From assembly GCA_023428915.1 (NCBI GenBank), contig JAEYWL010000111.1, positions 3,895-67,894 on the forward strand: 64,000 nucleotides of DNA. The letters are read 5' to 3'. Below, in pieces: positions 8,779 through 18,150 of this stretch. Source of the DNA: Verrucomicrobiota bacterium. Its GTDB lineage: Bacteria; Chlamydiota; Chlamydiia; Chlamydiales; JAEYWL01. The translations under genes were made by a program, and so were the position numbers. Numbering within the stretch: the stretch's first letter is position 1; the number at the start of each line of letters is the position of its first letter. The notes under the pieces are model-generated. The model was not told where the DNA came from and did not search any database. It was given only the letters and a program-made list of their open reading frames with translations.

Positions 8779-9764
8779 CTCCTTAATGTTAGTTGCAATG
8801 TTTCAGGAATTGAAAACCAGCGAAAGGCAAAAGAGGCGCCAAGGCCGCGGTTGATATAGACAGACTTTTTGTCATAATTGTAGAGGCCGCTTACGAATTG
8901 CTTTTGTTCCGAGGCTAAAAAAGCATCGCGAATAATAGGTAAATTCACTTGGGCCCCATGCGTATGTCCACACAATACCACTTCTCCAGGATAATTATGG
9001 AGAAGGGGGAGGGCATCGGGATTATGCAGTAAGATGACTCCGGGATAGGCTTTATTGTAGTTGGCAAAAGCGGCAGCCGGATCTGTCTTGTTTAACATGT
9101 ATTCACCCAGCCCGCAGATATTTAAGAAGGTGTCTTTAATGGGAATAGTGACAGTTTCGTTGTGCAGCAAACGGAATGGGGACTCGCTTAGCAGCTCCAC
9201 CAGTTCTTTGTGAAGAGGAATCTTGGCAATCTCTGGTGAAAATGTGCCTGTAGGGTTGTTGTTTTTAAATAACCGTTTTAAGCCCTTTACCAAAGCAGGC
9301 TGAGGGTTTCTGCTGGGTACATACTCGCCCGCAGCGTTTATGCCTACCATAGAAGCGTAGTCATGGTTGCCAAGCACTGCAAAACAGCCATATGGTGCTG
9401 AAAATTCCTTAAGAAAAGCCAGCAGCCGCTCTTTTTCCCAAATAGTAGACTCAGAGATAAAATCGCCGCAAAATAAAATGAGGTCCGGAGCAAACAGGCG
9501 GGCTTGCCTGATTGCTTTAGCGAGTTGCTTTGGGTGGCTGTTTTTGCCAAAATGCAAATCGCTTATTTGAAAAATTTTTATTCCATCCAGGCTTTCGGGC
9601 AATTCAGGAATCTTGAGAGTCAATGAGGTGTGATGCAATAGGCGGGGTTCGATATAACGCGGCCAAATCCCCACTACGCTTACAAGACACCAAAGATCCC
9701 AAAGTGTGTGGATGATTTTATGTTGCATAGAGGTAGCTGCTTGGAGTGTAAAAGAGGAAAGCAT
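8775..9764 (-). CDS. lpxG: UDP-2,3-diacylglucosamine pyrophosphatase LpxG (calcineurin-like)
   Basis: 329 aa from the ATG at 9764 (a TTG at 9788 is less likely). An N-terminal hydrophobic segment (TLWDLWCLVSVVGIW) precedes a metallophosphoesterase domain with ISDLHFGK, FCGDFIS, VLGNHDYAS, LLHNPDALP and CGHTHGAQ, the five metal-binding blocks. C. trachomatis CT461, in the same neighbourhood next to ispD and truA, was shown to be LpxG, which cleaves UDP-diacylglucosamine to lipid X in lipid A synthesis in place of LpxH/LpxI. The role here is inferred from fold plus gene order. It is the first gene of the lpxG-ispD-truA-xerC-ybiT run. Confidence 0.85.
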   Translation of the reverse strand: MLSSFTLQAATSMQHKIIHTLWDLWCLVSVVGIWPRYIEPRLLHHTSLTLKIPELPESLDGIKIFQISDLHFGKNSHPKQLAKAIRQARLFAPDLILFCGDFISESTIWEKERLLAFLKEFSAPYGCFAVLGNHDYASMVGINAAGEYVPSRNPQPALVKGLKRLFKNNNPTGTFSPEIAKIPLHKELVELLSESPFRLLHNETVTIPIKDTFLNICGLGEYMLNKTDPAAAFANYNKAYPGVILLHNPDALPLLHNYPGEVVLCGHTHGAQVNLPIIRDAFLASEQKQFVSGLYNYDKKSVYINRGLGASFAFRWFSIPETLQLTLRR

Positions 9765-9801
9765 AGCATAGTTATGAGATAATTGCAAAAGTGTGAATCA
9801 T

Positions 9802-9881
9802 GCGCTTTAATGAATTAAGCGCCAATTATTTGTCGTTAAGGTCCTTGGCGTCGTTAAGGTCCATTTGTCCATTTAAGCGCC
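9802..9881. repeat. Dispersed palindromic repeat, family R1, copy 2
   Basis: Read on the minus strand it contains TGGACCTTAACGACGCCAAG, then GGACCTTAACGACAA and TTGGCGCTTAATTCATTAA, nearly the order seen in the copy at 63923. It sits between the start of lpxG and the stop of the SWIB gene. A shorter copy than those at 3006 and 31315. Confidence 0.75.
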
Positions 9882-9946
9882 AAAAATGAATTGGGGAAAA
9901 AGAAGAAAAGAGCGACGCAAGAAAACCCTTACGTCGCTAGCGGTGA

Positions 9947-10234
9947 CTATTTGTGGCTTGCGAGCTTGGGTTCTTCCAAGTGTTTAGAAATTTTGCTTGT
10001 CATTTTGAACATATCGATTGGCTGAGGGGATCCAAATACCTTAGCTAATTTTGGGTCCGGATTAATATTGCGTTTATTATTTGGATCTTGAAGTTTGTGT
10101 TTTTTAATGTAGTCCCATAATTTTTTCATCACTTCTGTACGAGGAATGGCTTCTCTGCCAATAACTTCTGCAAGTGCTTCACTTGGCTGCACTGGCTTCA
10201 TAAAAGCGGAATTTTTTTGATTTTTCGTCGACAT
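9947..10234 (-). CDS. SWIB/MDM2-domain protein
   Basis: 95 aa, essentially one SWIB domain: FMKPVQPSEALAEVIG, then IPRTEVMKKLWDYIKKHKLQ, DPNNKRNINPD and MFKMTSKISKHL. The domain is known from eukaryotic SWI/SNF and MDM2 proteins, and in bacteria mainly from chlamydiae (CT460 in the same neighbourhood). Proposed roles are in chromatin or transcription; the function is not established. GGAGACAT-type purines lie before the ATG. It is basic and small, so a DNA-associated role is plausible. It diverges from the UGP3-like gene. Confidence 0.9.
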   Translation of the reverse strand: MSTKNQKNSAFMKPVQPSEALAEVIGREAIPRTEVMKKLWDYIKKHKLQDPNNKRNINPDPKLAKVFGSPQPIDMFKMTSKISKHLEEPKLASHK

Positions 10235-10513
10235 GATGTCTCCTTATGTAATGTACGTTAAACAAAATATTTTAAACGTCGAGAGAGGTCTCTCACGTTT
10301 GTTTACTTAATAGGGTCTTTTATCGGTGAAACGATTTTCAAGTCAAAACAATTTCACGCGAATAGGGTAAGTTTTTAATGTAAGCTTTTGTGGTTTAGAT
10401 TGTTAAATTAAAATATTTTTTATACATCCCAGTAATGCTCGTTATCTCCCTACTTGCAAATTAGCAATAGATTTGGCAACTTGAATACAAGAGTTAATAA
10501 GCCAAGAGAGTGT

Positions 10514-12751
10514 ATGCCAGCTAATGTAAAAAATGAAAGAGTTAAAACAATGGAGACTTTTGAAGTTGCAGCCCTGCTTGAGCAGGCAGGCAAGCTTGCA
10601 GGGCTGATCGCTCATTTACAGGCTGTAGATAATCTGGAAAAGCGTTTACAGCTATTATTAGACTGGCCTGAAACGGCAGCATTTTTAAATGAAAATACCC
10701 TTTTTAGATCTGTATTGCCCCGTTTTTCCTTAGGGCAGCAAGCGGCATTGCTGGCAGTCGCTGCAATTGGAGAAGGGAAAATTGTATTTAATAAACTCAA
10801 TCATTCAGAAGAAGCTTTGGCGAAGCTGCGCAGCATTGCTGAGCAACTGCAGGAGATAGAAGCATTTTACCATGCTATCGGCGGAGTTATTGGCTACCAT
10901 AAGGAAATGCTATTGCTTATAGCTGCCCAACTAAAAGGGGAATCATCGACCAGCGGCTGCCGCTTTATTAAACCTCATGGCTTTCATCTTTTTCAAGAAA
11001 ATGATGAGGTTAGGGAAAGCCTGCTAAGAGGGATTAAGGAGCTAGGGGAACTTTGTGAAATCTATCCTGTAGGAGGGGCTGGAGACCGCCTTAATTTAAA
11101 AGAAGGGCAAGAGGCCTTGCCGGCAGCTTGCCTGCAGTTTACAGGAAGGACCTTGCTGGAGCTGCTATTACGCGATTTACAGGGAAGGGAGTATCTGCAC
11201 TATAAACTCTTTGGAAAGCAAGTTGCCACGCCCATAGCGATGATGACCTCTCATGAAAAAAATAATCACCGGCATATTCAAACGATTTGCGAGCAAAAAC
11301 AATGGTTCGGCAGAGGCAGAGAAGCTTTTTTTTTCTTTATACAACCTTTAGCTCCTGTCATTACTAAAGAGGGGCATTGGTCTTTAAAAGAACCCCTTAA
11401 GTTGACTTTAAAACCGACAGGACATGGTGTTCTTTGGAAACTGGCAGCAGACTCAGGCGCGTTTGACTGGCTGGAAAAACAGGGAAGAAAAAAAGCTGTA
11501 GTACGCCAAATCAATAATCCCTTGGCAGGTACAGATACAACTTTACTGGCCTTTGCAGGTTATGGGCAGCGGTATGATAAAGCTTTTGGTTTTGCATCCT
11601 GTCCCCGTTTTTTAAATGCCAGCGAAGGAATGGATGTTTTGTGCGAAAAAATGCTGTCTGAGAGCCTTTATGAATACAGCCTTACAAATGTTGAGTACAC
11701 TGAGTTTGTTAAATATGGGATCAAAGATGAACCAGAAGAGCCAGGTTCCCAATATTCAGCCTTTCCCTGCAACACAAATATTTTATTTGCTGACCTGCAA
11801 GCTATGCGCAAGGCAGTGCAGCAATGCGTCATTCCAGGCATGCTCTGCAATTTAAAATCCAAAGCCAATTTTATTGATGAAGAAGGAAAAGCTCGCGAGG
11901 TGCCGGCCGGCAGGCTTGAATCCACGATGCAAAACATTGCCGATTACATTGTCGATAGCCGGGATCACCGCATACAGGAGCAGGAGCAGGAAGCTTTGAG
12001 CAGCTATCTCACTTTTAATGAAAGGCGCAAAACTATTTCAGTAACCAAGAAGAGTTATGTCCCAGGAGAAGATCCGACAGATACACCTGAATGGTGTTTT
12101 TGGGATCTTCTAGCCAACCAGCAAGAACTTTTGTCCCGCTATTGCGGGATGCAAATCCCTGAAAATAGAAAATTTGAAGAATATCTTGCCAAAGGCCCTG
12201 CATTTATTTTCCTCTACCACCCAGCTTTAGGCCCCCTGTACTCTATTATAGGTCAAAAAATCAAAAGAGGCAAAATCGAGCAGGGTTCTGAGTGGCAATT
12301 GGAGATAGCGGAATTCGCCTGCGAGAATTTGCATTTGGAAGGCAGCTTATTAATTACTGCTTCAGAGGTAATGGGAGAAAAAGGGATAAACCAAAAGCTG
12401 CATTACAGCAACTCTGCAGGCAAATGCGAACTTTACAATGTACACGTACAAAATGAGGGCATAGACTGCGAGGCAAAAAATATTTATTGGAAAAACCAGA
12501 TTGTCCGTAAAGAATGTTTGCGAATTGAAATCCAAGGCAATGGGGAATTCTATGCTAAAGACGTTAGCTTCCGGGGTAATATTGCCATAACAGTACCTGC
12601 AGGGCAAAGGATGGCGGCTTCCATGAAAGATGGCAGAGTGGTGTATACAATGAGCGCAATAGACAAGCCTACCTGGCATTGGCAATATGAGCTGAAGGAA
12701 AATAATAAAATAGAGATCAGGCCTTGCCAACAGCCAGCTGACAAGCTATAA
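10514..12751 (+). CDS. UDPGP-family nucleotidyltransferase resembling plant plastid UGP3
   Basis: 745 aa from the ATG at 10514 behind AAGAGAGTGT; alternative starts are TTG 10454 and ATG 10550. A helical N-terminal region (to about 180) precedes a nucleotidyltransferase domain whose pyrophosphorylase loop reads YPVGGAGDRLNL, followed by LPAACLQFTGRTLLE, IAMMTSHEKNNH, LKPTGHGVLWKLA and FPCNTNILFADL. The C-terminal 150 residues look like a left-handed beta-helix (YHPALGPLY, LEIAEFACENL, LYNVHVQNEGID). From memory, Arabidopsis chloroplast UGP3, a UDP-glucose pyrophosphorylase for sulfolipid synthesis, has these phrases along its length. UDP-sugar formation is the likely reaction; the exact sugar is unknown. 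Confidence 0.75.
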   Translation: MPANVKNERVKTMETFEVAALLEQAGKLAGLIAHLQAVDNLEKRLQLLLDWPETAAFLNENTLFRSVLPRFSLGQQAALLAVAAIGEGKIVFNKLNHSEEALAKLRSIAEQLQEIEAFYHAIGGVIGYHKEMLLLIAAQLKGESSTSGCRFIKPHGFHLFQENDEVRESLLRGIKELGELCEIYPVGGAGDRLNLKEGQEALPAACLQFTGRTLLELLLRDLQGREYLHYKLFGKQVATPIAMMTSHEKNNHRHIQTICEQKQWFGRGREAFFFFIQPLAPVITKEGHWSLKEPLKLTLKPTGHGVLWKLAADSGAFDWLEKQGRKKAVVRQINNPLAGTDTTLLAFAGYGQRYDKAFGFASCPRFLNASEGMDVLCEKMLSESLYEYSLTNVEYTEFVKYGIKDEPEEPGSQYSAFPCNTNILFADLQAMRKAVQQCVIPGMLCNLKSKANFIDEEGKAREVPAGRLESTMQNIADYIVDSRDHRIQEQEQEALSSYLTFNERRKTISVTKKSYVPGEDPTDTPEWCFWDLLANQQELLSRYCGMQIPENRKFEEYLAKGPAFIFLYHPALGPLYSIIGQKIKRGKIEQGSEWQLEIAEFACENLHLEGSLLITASEVMGEKGINQKLHYSNSAGKCELYNVHVQNEGIDCEAKNIYWKNQIVRKECLRIEIQGNGEFYAKDVSFRGNIAITVPAGQRMAASMKDGRVVYTMSAIDKPTWHWQYELKENNKIEIRPCQQPADKL

Positions 12752-12777
12752 TCAAATATTCACCGAAAAGGAAGATT

Positions 12778-13876
12778 ATGACTCAAGAATTGTCCATGCG
12801 TTTAAAAGAAATCGATAACCGCATCCTTCACATGTGGAGGTATCTTTGACTTGGCTTCGAAAGAAGCCAGGGTAAAAGAACTCGAATCCCAAATGGAAGC
12901 AGACAGCTTTTGGGATGACAATCAAGCTGCGCAGAAAATTATCGACGAGTGCAACAAATTAAAAGCCTGGACAGTTCCCTGCCACGAATTGTACAAACGA
13001 TTTTATGACGTTAAAGAGCTCTTTCCGGATGCCTTGGAAAGCGGCGACGAGGCTCTCATCAATGAGCTTGTCCAAGAACTTGACAGGGTGGAAAGCGATC
13101 TCGGTGAACTTGAAGTGCGCCGCATGCTTTCCGGGGAGCTGGATAGTAAAAATTGTTATTTAAGCATCAACTCCGGAGCCGGCGGGACCGAGGCTTGCGA
13201 TTGGGCTGATATGCTCTTTCGCATGTACCAACGTTGGGCTGTCAAGCGGGGCTGGAAAATAGAAATCGTAGATTTATTGGAAGGAGATGTGGCAGGCATC
13301 AAAAATGCCACCATAAAAATTATAGGCTCTTTTGCTTACGGCTATGCCAAGGCTGAGAAGGGGGTGCACCGGCTGGTCAGAATTTCTCCTTTTGACAGTA
13401 ATGCTAAAAGGCATACTAGCTTTGCGTCAGTCGATGTGAGCCCCGAAATCGAAGATGATATCCAGATCGAAATCCGTCCTGAAGACGTACGCATCGATAC
13501 CTATCGCTCTTCCGGAGCCGGCGGGCAGCACGTTAACAAAACGGACTCGGCGGTACGCCTAACCCACTTGCCAACCGGTATTGTAGTCTCCTGTCAAAAT
13601 CAACGCAGCCAGCTGCAAAACAAAGAATCTTGCTTTAAAATGCTGCGTTCAAAATTATACGAAATCGAAGTGACAGAAAGGGAAAATGCTTTAAGGGCTA
13701 TAGGCGGAGAGAAGAAAGAGATTGCTTGGGGCAGCCAAATCCGCAATTATGTGTTTCAACCCTACACCTTAGTCAAGGATACACGCACCAAAGCTGAATC
13801 AGGTAATATACAAGCCGTTATGGATGGCGATATCGATATTTTCATTAATGCTTATCTTAAGGAGTATGGAGGATGA
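12778..13876 (+). CDS. prfB: Peptide chain release factor 2, with programmed +1 frameshift
   Basis: The ATG at 12778 opens 23 codons ending ...MWRYL before an in-frame TGA at 12847-12849. Shifting +1 (skipping T12847) reads on as DLASKEARVKE to 13876, about 366 aa in all. Release factor features are present: GGQ in SSGAGGQHVNKTDSAVRLTH and the RF2 stop-recognition tripeptide SPF in VRISPFDSN. RF2 ends translation at UGA and UAA. The shift autoregulates RF2: low RF2 lets the ribosome slip. SD-like AGGAAG lies 5 bases before the ATG. The gene order with the GNAT and yebC genes equals CT459-457. Confidence 0.96.
12836..12850 (+). promoter_or_regulatory. RF2 programmed frameshift site
   Basis: GGAGG, then TAT, the slippery CTT and TGA followed by C (CTTTGAC). 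The internal Shine-Dalgarno lies three bases upstream of CTT, the arrangement known to promote +1 slippage. C after TGA makes a weak stop context. Confidence 0.95.
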
Positions 13877-14388
13877 GCGAACTGCCGCAGCCGGATGAAA
13901 TTCCCGGTTTAGAAGTGCGATTCACTGAAGAAAGCGATGATAAGTATCTGCAGCAGTGGCTAATGGATCCCTCGCTCGGCAAAGCTTTTCCCATGTACGA
14001 TGTGGCAGAAGTCACCGATGCCGTTTCCCGTTGGATTAGTTTCGCCCGTTTCAAATGCAGCTTGACAGTGACAATGTATGGCGTACCCTGCGGTTTAGCT
14101 ACGCTTTATTTACAGCCCTATCGCAAATTGGCGCACCAGACTGAATTTGGCATTATCATTAGCAATGAATTTCGCGGCAAAGGTGTCGGCGGTTTTTTAA
14201 TGACATCCTTGATGCGTTTAGCAAAAGAGCAGTTCCGCATCGAGTTGATTCATTTGCAGGTGCATGCCGAAAATCCCGCCATTAAGTTTTACCAAAGGTA
14301 TGGTTTTCGAGAATTTGGGCGGCAGAACTGCTGGATGAAAGAAGATGGCTCTTTTATCGGCCGCGTCTTCATGGAGCGCTTCCTCTAA
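13873..14388 (+). CDS. GNAT-family N-acetyltransferase
   Basis: 171 aa. The acetyl-CoA loop is RGKGVGGFLM within the motif A region FGIIISNEFRGKG, followed by IHLQVHAENPAIKFYQRYGF (motif B) and a final FMERFL. The substrate is not apparent. The ATG overlaps the prfB stop (ATGA), so it is translationally coupled to RF2. C. trachomatis has an acetyltransferase at the same place (CT458). RF proteins are modified by methylation of GGQ, not acetylation, so a link to prfB is only positional. Confidence 0.88.
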   Translation: MSELPQPDEIPGLEVRFTEESDDKYLQQWLMDPSLGKAFPMYDVAEVTDAVSRWISFARFKCSLTVTMYGVPCGLATLYLQPYRKLAHQTEFGIIISNEFRGKGVGGFLMTSLMRLAKEQFRIELIHLQVHAENPAIKFYQRYGFREFGRQNCWMKEDGSFIGRVFMERFL

Positions 14389-14403
14389 AGAAAGATTCCG
14401 TAC

Positions 14404-14427
14404 AAAGGTAGCAAGTCGGTTTTAATT
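14404..14427. repeat. Single arm of palindromic repeat family F2
   Basis: AAAGGTAGCAAGTCGGTTTT followed by AATT matches one arm of the long palindromes at 18.2, 26.3 and 46.1 kb. No partner arm is seen nearby, so this is a solo or decayed copy just after the GNAT stop. Confidence 0.6.
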
Positions 14428-14502
14428 TAAGCTTTATTTATTTCTTTCTTCCGGTTATCATCTCTCCATAAATTTTCATTTTTATTACCTATTTCATTGT
14501 GT

Positions 14503-15168
14503 ATGGCGCAAGATCCTTTACAACAGTTATATGAAATTGCTGCTGATGTTAATCTAAAGATTAAGATTAATGACAACTGCTCGACGATGTTGAGCGTGCG
14601 TTGGGAACCTGATCATACGCGGGTCTCACTGCATAGAATGTTTTTGCAGGCGCCTAAAAACGTAATGGAAGAGCTTGCCTGTTATATCAAGCAAAAGGGC
14701 AAGGTAGGTCCTGAGGTTAAAGCTTTTATAGAGTCTAACCTTTCTGAGCTAGACTACTCAAGCCAACTTAACCCTAAGAAACTGCAAGTAGCTGGAACCG
14801 TGTATAACTTGCGTGAGATTTATGACAATCTCAATAGCGAGTACTTTAATGAAGAGGTCGACCTATTTATTACCTGGTTTGGCAAGCCTGGGTTTAAACC
14901 TAAAACCAAGCTGACTTTTGGTTTGTATCAAGATCCGCTAAAGTTGATTAAAATCAATCGATTATTGGATAGTATACTTATTCCTGATTATTTCATATCA
15001 TTTGTGGTCTATCATGAAATGCTTCATAAAGTGTGCCGCAGTTTTGTAGATGAACGTGGAATAAACCACTCTCATACACCTGAATTTAGAGAGCGGGAAC
15101 GGGAGTTTAAGCATTACGATTTAAGCCAAGAGTGGATTGAAAATAATAAAATGAGACTATTTGCATAA
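14503..15168 (+). CDS. SprT-like metal-dependent protein
   Basis: 221 aa from the ATG at 14503 (a TTG at 14497 is also possible). The C-terminal half contains YHEMLHKV, a zinc-peptidase HExxH-like motif, and downstream HSHTPEFREREREF with a candidate third ligand. LNSEYFNEEVDLFITWF before it matches the SprT-like domain start (NxxYFxGxL...I.W). The N-terminal 100 residues are unfamiliar. SprT/Spartan relatives cut DNA-protein crosslinks in eukaryotes, but the bacterial role is unclear. There is no signal peptide, so it should be cytosolic. It lies between the GNAT gene and yebC, same strand. Confidence 0.7.
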   Translation: MAQDPLQQLYEIAADVNLKIKINDNCSTMLSVRWEPDHTRVSLHRMFLQAPKNVMEELACYIKQKGKVGPEVKAFIESNLSELDYSSQLNPKKLQVAGTVYNLREIYDNLNSEYFNEEVDLFITWFGKPGFKPKTKLTFGLYQDPLKLIKINRLLDSILIPDYFISFVVYHEMLHKVCRSFVDERGINHSHTPEFREREREFKHYDLSQEWIENNKMRLFA

Positions 15169-15234
15169 GACAGTGTTCGCAAAACTTAAAATGGTAATTG
15201 AAAGTTTGTGAACCCTTTCTAAAAGGGGAGTGTT

Positions 15235-15963
15235 ATGGCAGGCCATAGTAAATGGGCAAATATCAAGCATCGCAAAGGCAAAGCAGATGCTAAGAAAGGT
15301 AAAATTTTTTCCCGCATTGCTAAAGAGATAATTAGCGCCGTTAAAGTCGGTGGAGCTGATGCAAAAAGCAATCCCCGCCTGCGCCTCGTACTGCAAAAAG
15401 CCAAAGCCGCCAATGTTCCCAATGACGTGGTGGATCGCAATATCAAAAAAGGTTTGAGCGACGACCAGTCTGATTATATTGAAATGACCTATGAGCTATA
15501 TGGGCATGGCGGTGTCGGACTGCTGGTCGACATTATGACTGATAACCGCAATCGCATAAGTTCGGAGATGAATATTGCCACTAATAAGCGCGGCGGCCGT
15601 GTAGCTACTCCGGGGGCTGTGTCTTTTAATTTTGATAAAAAAGGGATTATTCAGATAGCCGGAAGCAAAGGCAGTGAAGAAGATGTTTTTCTGGCAGCTA
15701 CAGATGCCGGGGCTGAGGAGTTCGAAGCTACAGACGAGATGTATATCATTACAACAGACCCTGCTGAAATGCTTGCCATTAAAGATAAATTAACTGAAGC
15801 AGGCTTTGAGGCTGACGAAGCCGAACTGGATATGCTTCCAAAAGTTTATGTCGACTGCGATTCAGAAACAGCCAAAGCTAATTTAGCTTTGGTAGAGTGG
15901 CTGGAAGCTTTAGACGATGTAGATGCAGTGTATCATAATATGAAAATGCCCGATGAGGGATAA
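15235..15963 (+). CDS. yebC: YebC/PmpR-family protein
   Basis: 242 aa. Starts MAGHSKWANIKHRKGKADAKKGK, the family hallmark, and continues with the three-domain YebC fold (PRLRLVLQKAKAANVPNDVV, YELYGHGGVGLLVD, FNFDKKGII). Members have been described as transcription regulators and, more recently, as ribosome-associated translation factors. GGGGAG lies six bases before the ATG. It overlaps pabB by 11 bases. Confidence 0.95.
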   Translation: MAGHSKWANIKHRKGKADAKKGKIFSRIAKEIISAVKVGGADAKSNPRLRLVLQKAKAANVPNDVVDRNIKKGLSDDQSDYIEMTYELYGHGGVGLLVDIMTDNRNRISSEMNIATNKRGGRVATPGAVSFNFDKKGIIQIAGSKGSEEDVFLAATDAGAEEFEATDEMYIITTDPAEMLAIKDKLTEAGFEADEAELDMLPKVYVDCDSETAKANLALVEWLEALDDVDAVYHNMKMPDEG

Positions 15964-17332
15964 TTCTTATAATTGCCTGGCTGTAGCTCATCCTGCGATC
16001 AGTCGGGAGTTTTTTCTCCTGATTGCAGGTCTTTATGCCGACCAGCCCGGCACCATTATCTTATATTCCGGAAATACCTCAGATGCTGCCGCTTCTTCTT
16101 ATTTAGGTATTGGGCTCTTAGAGGCCTATACGCTTCAGAGAGAAAAAATTACCCATCAAACACCTTTAGGTAAGCATGTACTTGAAAGAGAGGGTAATCC
16201 CTGGCAGTTTTTGGACTCTCATTTATCTTTAGATGGCAGTAATACTCCAGGCTGGTTTGGCTATTTCTCTTACGAAATGGGAGGCTGCAGCGATCGGGAT
16301 AAAGAACTCAAGCTGCCTATCCCGGCGCACCCTTTATGCTATTTTCAACGTTGCAGGGTGGTTTTAGAGGTCAATCATTTGACCAATCAGGGAATTATCT
16401 ATTATCAAATGGAGGAAGCAGAGGCCGTGGAAGCTCTGTTGCAAGCTCTTAATTCTAAGATGGCAGCTGCCCGGGCTAAACCCCAGCCTAATATTTGCTT
16501 TGAATCTTGCAGCGACACACCTGAAGGGTTTATAGCCAAAATCAAGCAGGCTAAAGAGCATATTGCAAATGGGGAAATTTACCAGGTTAATCTCTCACAG
16601 GAATTTCTCTTTAAAGGCAAAGTAGATGCCTTCTCATTATTTTTAGAAATTGTGCAAGAAAATCCAGCCCCTTTTTCCGCCTTTTTAAATACTGCTCATG
16701 GCTGCATCATCTCTTCTTCCCCTGAGCGCTTTATAAGCGCCAAGGCAGGCCGTCTGCAAACGCGGCCGATTAAAGGCACTGCTCCACGTGCAGCTGACGC
16801 GGTTATGGATCATGCCCATAAACAAACCTTGCTGCAATCTTCCAAAGAGCGGGCAGAACTGGCCATGATCACTGATTTAATGCGCAATGATCTTGGAAGG
16901 GTCTCGAAAGCGGGTACAGTCCGCGTGATTGAAGCCGCCCGCTGTGAAGCCTATACCAATGTATTTCATTTGCTTTCAATAGTTGAAGGGGAAGCCAGGG
17001 AAGAACTATCTCCTCTGCAGATAATAAGGGAATGCTTTCCAGGCGGTTCTATTACCGGCTGCCCCAAGCTGCGGGCCATGGAGATCATAGCTGCTTTAGA
17101 GCAGCGGCCGCGCTATATCTATACCGGAGCCATAGGCCATATTCGCAATTCCGGCGATTTCGATTTCAATATTGCCATCCGCACCTTGTTTACAGCAGGA
17201 GAATATTTACGTGTCTCTTTAGGCAGCGGCATTGTATACGATTCCGATCCTGAAAAGGAATATGAAGAGACCTTGCACAAGGGGCAAACCATTTTTCGCA
17301 AACTAGGCAGTTATGCGCATTGTATACCTTAA
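15953..17332 (+). CDS. pabB: Aminodeoxychorismate synthase component I
   Basis: 459 aa. Chorismate-binding family: GEIYQVNLSQEF, ISSSPERFIS, TRPIKGTAPR with the PabB-type Lys in PIKGT, ITDLMRNDLGRV, and GGSITGCPKLRAMEII. PIKGT rather than PIAGT favours PabB over TrpE. It makes 4-amino-4-deoxychorismate from chorismate and ammonia for PABA synthesis. The glutamine-amidotransferase partner PabA is not in the window. The start overlaps yebC and the end overlaps pabC by 20 bases, suggesting a coupled operon yebC-pabB-pabC. Chlamydiaceae lack pabABC and use CADD (CT610) instead. Confidence 0.9.
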   Translation: MRDNSYNCLAVAHPAISREFFLLIAGLYADQPGTIILYSGNTSDAAASSYLGIGLLEAYTLQREKITHQTPLGKHVLEREGNPWQFLDSHLSLDGSNTPGWFGYFSYEMGGCSDRDKELKLPIPAHPLCYFQRCRVVLEVNHLTNQGIIYYQMEEAEAVEALLQALNSKMAAARAKPQPNICFESCSDTPEGFIAKIKQAKEHIANGEIYQVNLSQEFLFKGKVDAFSLFLEIVQENPAPFSAFLNTAHGCIISSSPERFISAKAGRLQTRPIKGTAPRAADAVMDHAHKQTLLQSSKERAELAMITDLMRNDLGRVSKAGTVRVIEAARCEAYTNVFHLLSIVEGEAREELSPLQIIRECFPGGSITGCPKLRAMEIIAALEQRPRYIYTGAIGHIRNSGDFDFNIAIRTLFTAGEYLRVSLGSGIVYDSDPEKEYEETLHKGQTIFRKLGSYAHCIP

Positions 17333-18146
17333 TGGCCAGTATGTGGAAGAGCAGAATGCGGCTATTCCCATCAGCGATCGCGGATTTCTTTATGGTGATG
17401 GGGTTTTCACTACAGTTCTAGTGGAAAATGGCAATATCTGCCATTTAGACCTGCATTTAGAAAGGCTGTGCCAAAGCTGCAGGAAATTGCAAATTCGCCC
17501 CCCAAAGTTGACGGAAAATACTTTTCGGCAGCTGCTTGTTTTAAACAACGCCCATGCGGGTTCTTGGCGCCTTAAAATTGTGCTTTCTGGAGGGGCTGAA
17601 GCAAGCCTTGGTTTGCCAATGAGGGATTGCGGCACCGTGCTGGCGACAATAGCTCCTTTTCTGCGCAATAACAGGCCGTTAGCTGTTGCTGTTTATCCTG
17701 ATCCCCTTCAAGGCATATTTGCTATGCATAAAACACTTTCTTATCTCGAGCGTTTGCAGATTAAGGAGTGGGCCGTGCAAAGCCGTGTTGACGATGCTAT
17801 AACCAGGGATTCCAATCAATATCTTCTAGAACTTGCCTTTGCCAATCTTATTTGGCAGGTAAACGGCACATGGCATACTCCGGAAACAAGCCTGCCCATA
17901 CTAAAGGGAGTGGCCTTGCAAGTACTGCTTGACCATTGGGAAAAAAGTAAAACTGCTTTTAAACAAGTCTCAGCTAAGCTTGAAGATATTCCAATTCATG
18001 CCAATCTGTATGCAGTAAATGCCTTGCAGGGGGCAGTACCCATTATGAGCATTGATAACATGCATTTTCCTGTCAATCTGCAATTGGCCGAGGCTGTTAA
18101 TAGTTTGGTAGGATTTTCTGCAGATAAACTACGAGAAAGGCTTTAA
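17313..18146 (+). CDS. pabC: Aminodeoxychorismate lyase (class IV aminotransferase fold)
   Basis: 277 aa. MRIVYLNGQYVEEQNA and SDRGFLYGDGVFTTVLVENG are the class IV PLP-fold start; the PLP lysine is in MHKTLSYLERLQ, and ELAFANLIWQ with LPILKGV closes the cofactor site. It splits aminodeoxychorismate into PABA and pyruvate. BCAT or D-amino acid transaminase share the fold, but the overlap with pabB makes PabC the best call. Confidence 0.85.
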   Translation: MRIVYLNGQYVEEQNAAIPISDRGFLYGDGVFTTVLVENGNICHLDLHLERLCQSCRKLQIRPPKLTENTFRQLLVLNNAHAGSWRLKIVLSGGAEASLGLPMRDCGTVLATIAPFLRNNRPLAVAVYPDPLQGIFAMHKTLSYLERLQIKEWAVQSRVDDAITRDSNQYLLELAFANLIWQVNGTWHTPETSLPILKGVALQVLLDHWEKSKTAFKQVSAKLEDIPIHANLYAVNALQGAVPIMSIDNMHFPVNLQLAEAVNSLVGFSADKLRERL

Positions 18147-18150
18147 AGCT

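Noticed and set aside
12362..12730. Minus-strand ORF of 122 codons
   Set aside because: Antisense to the C-terminal beta-helix of the UGP3-like gene, which is clearly coding on the plus strand.
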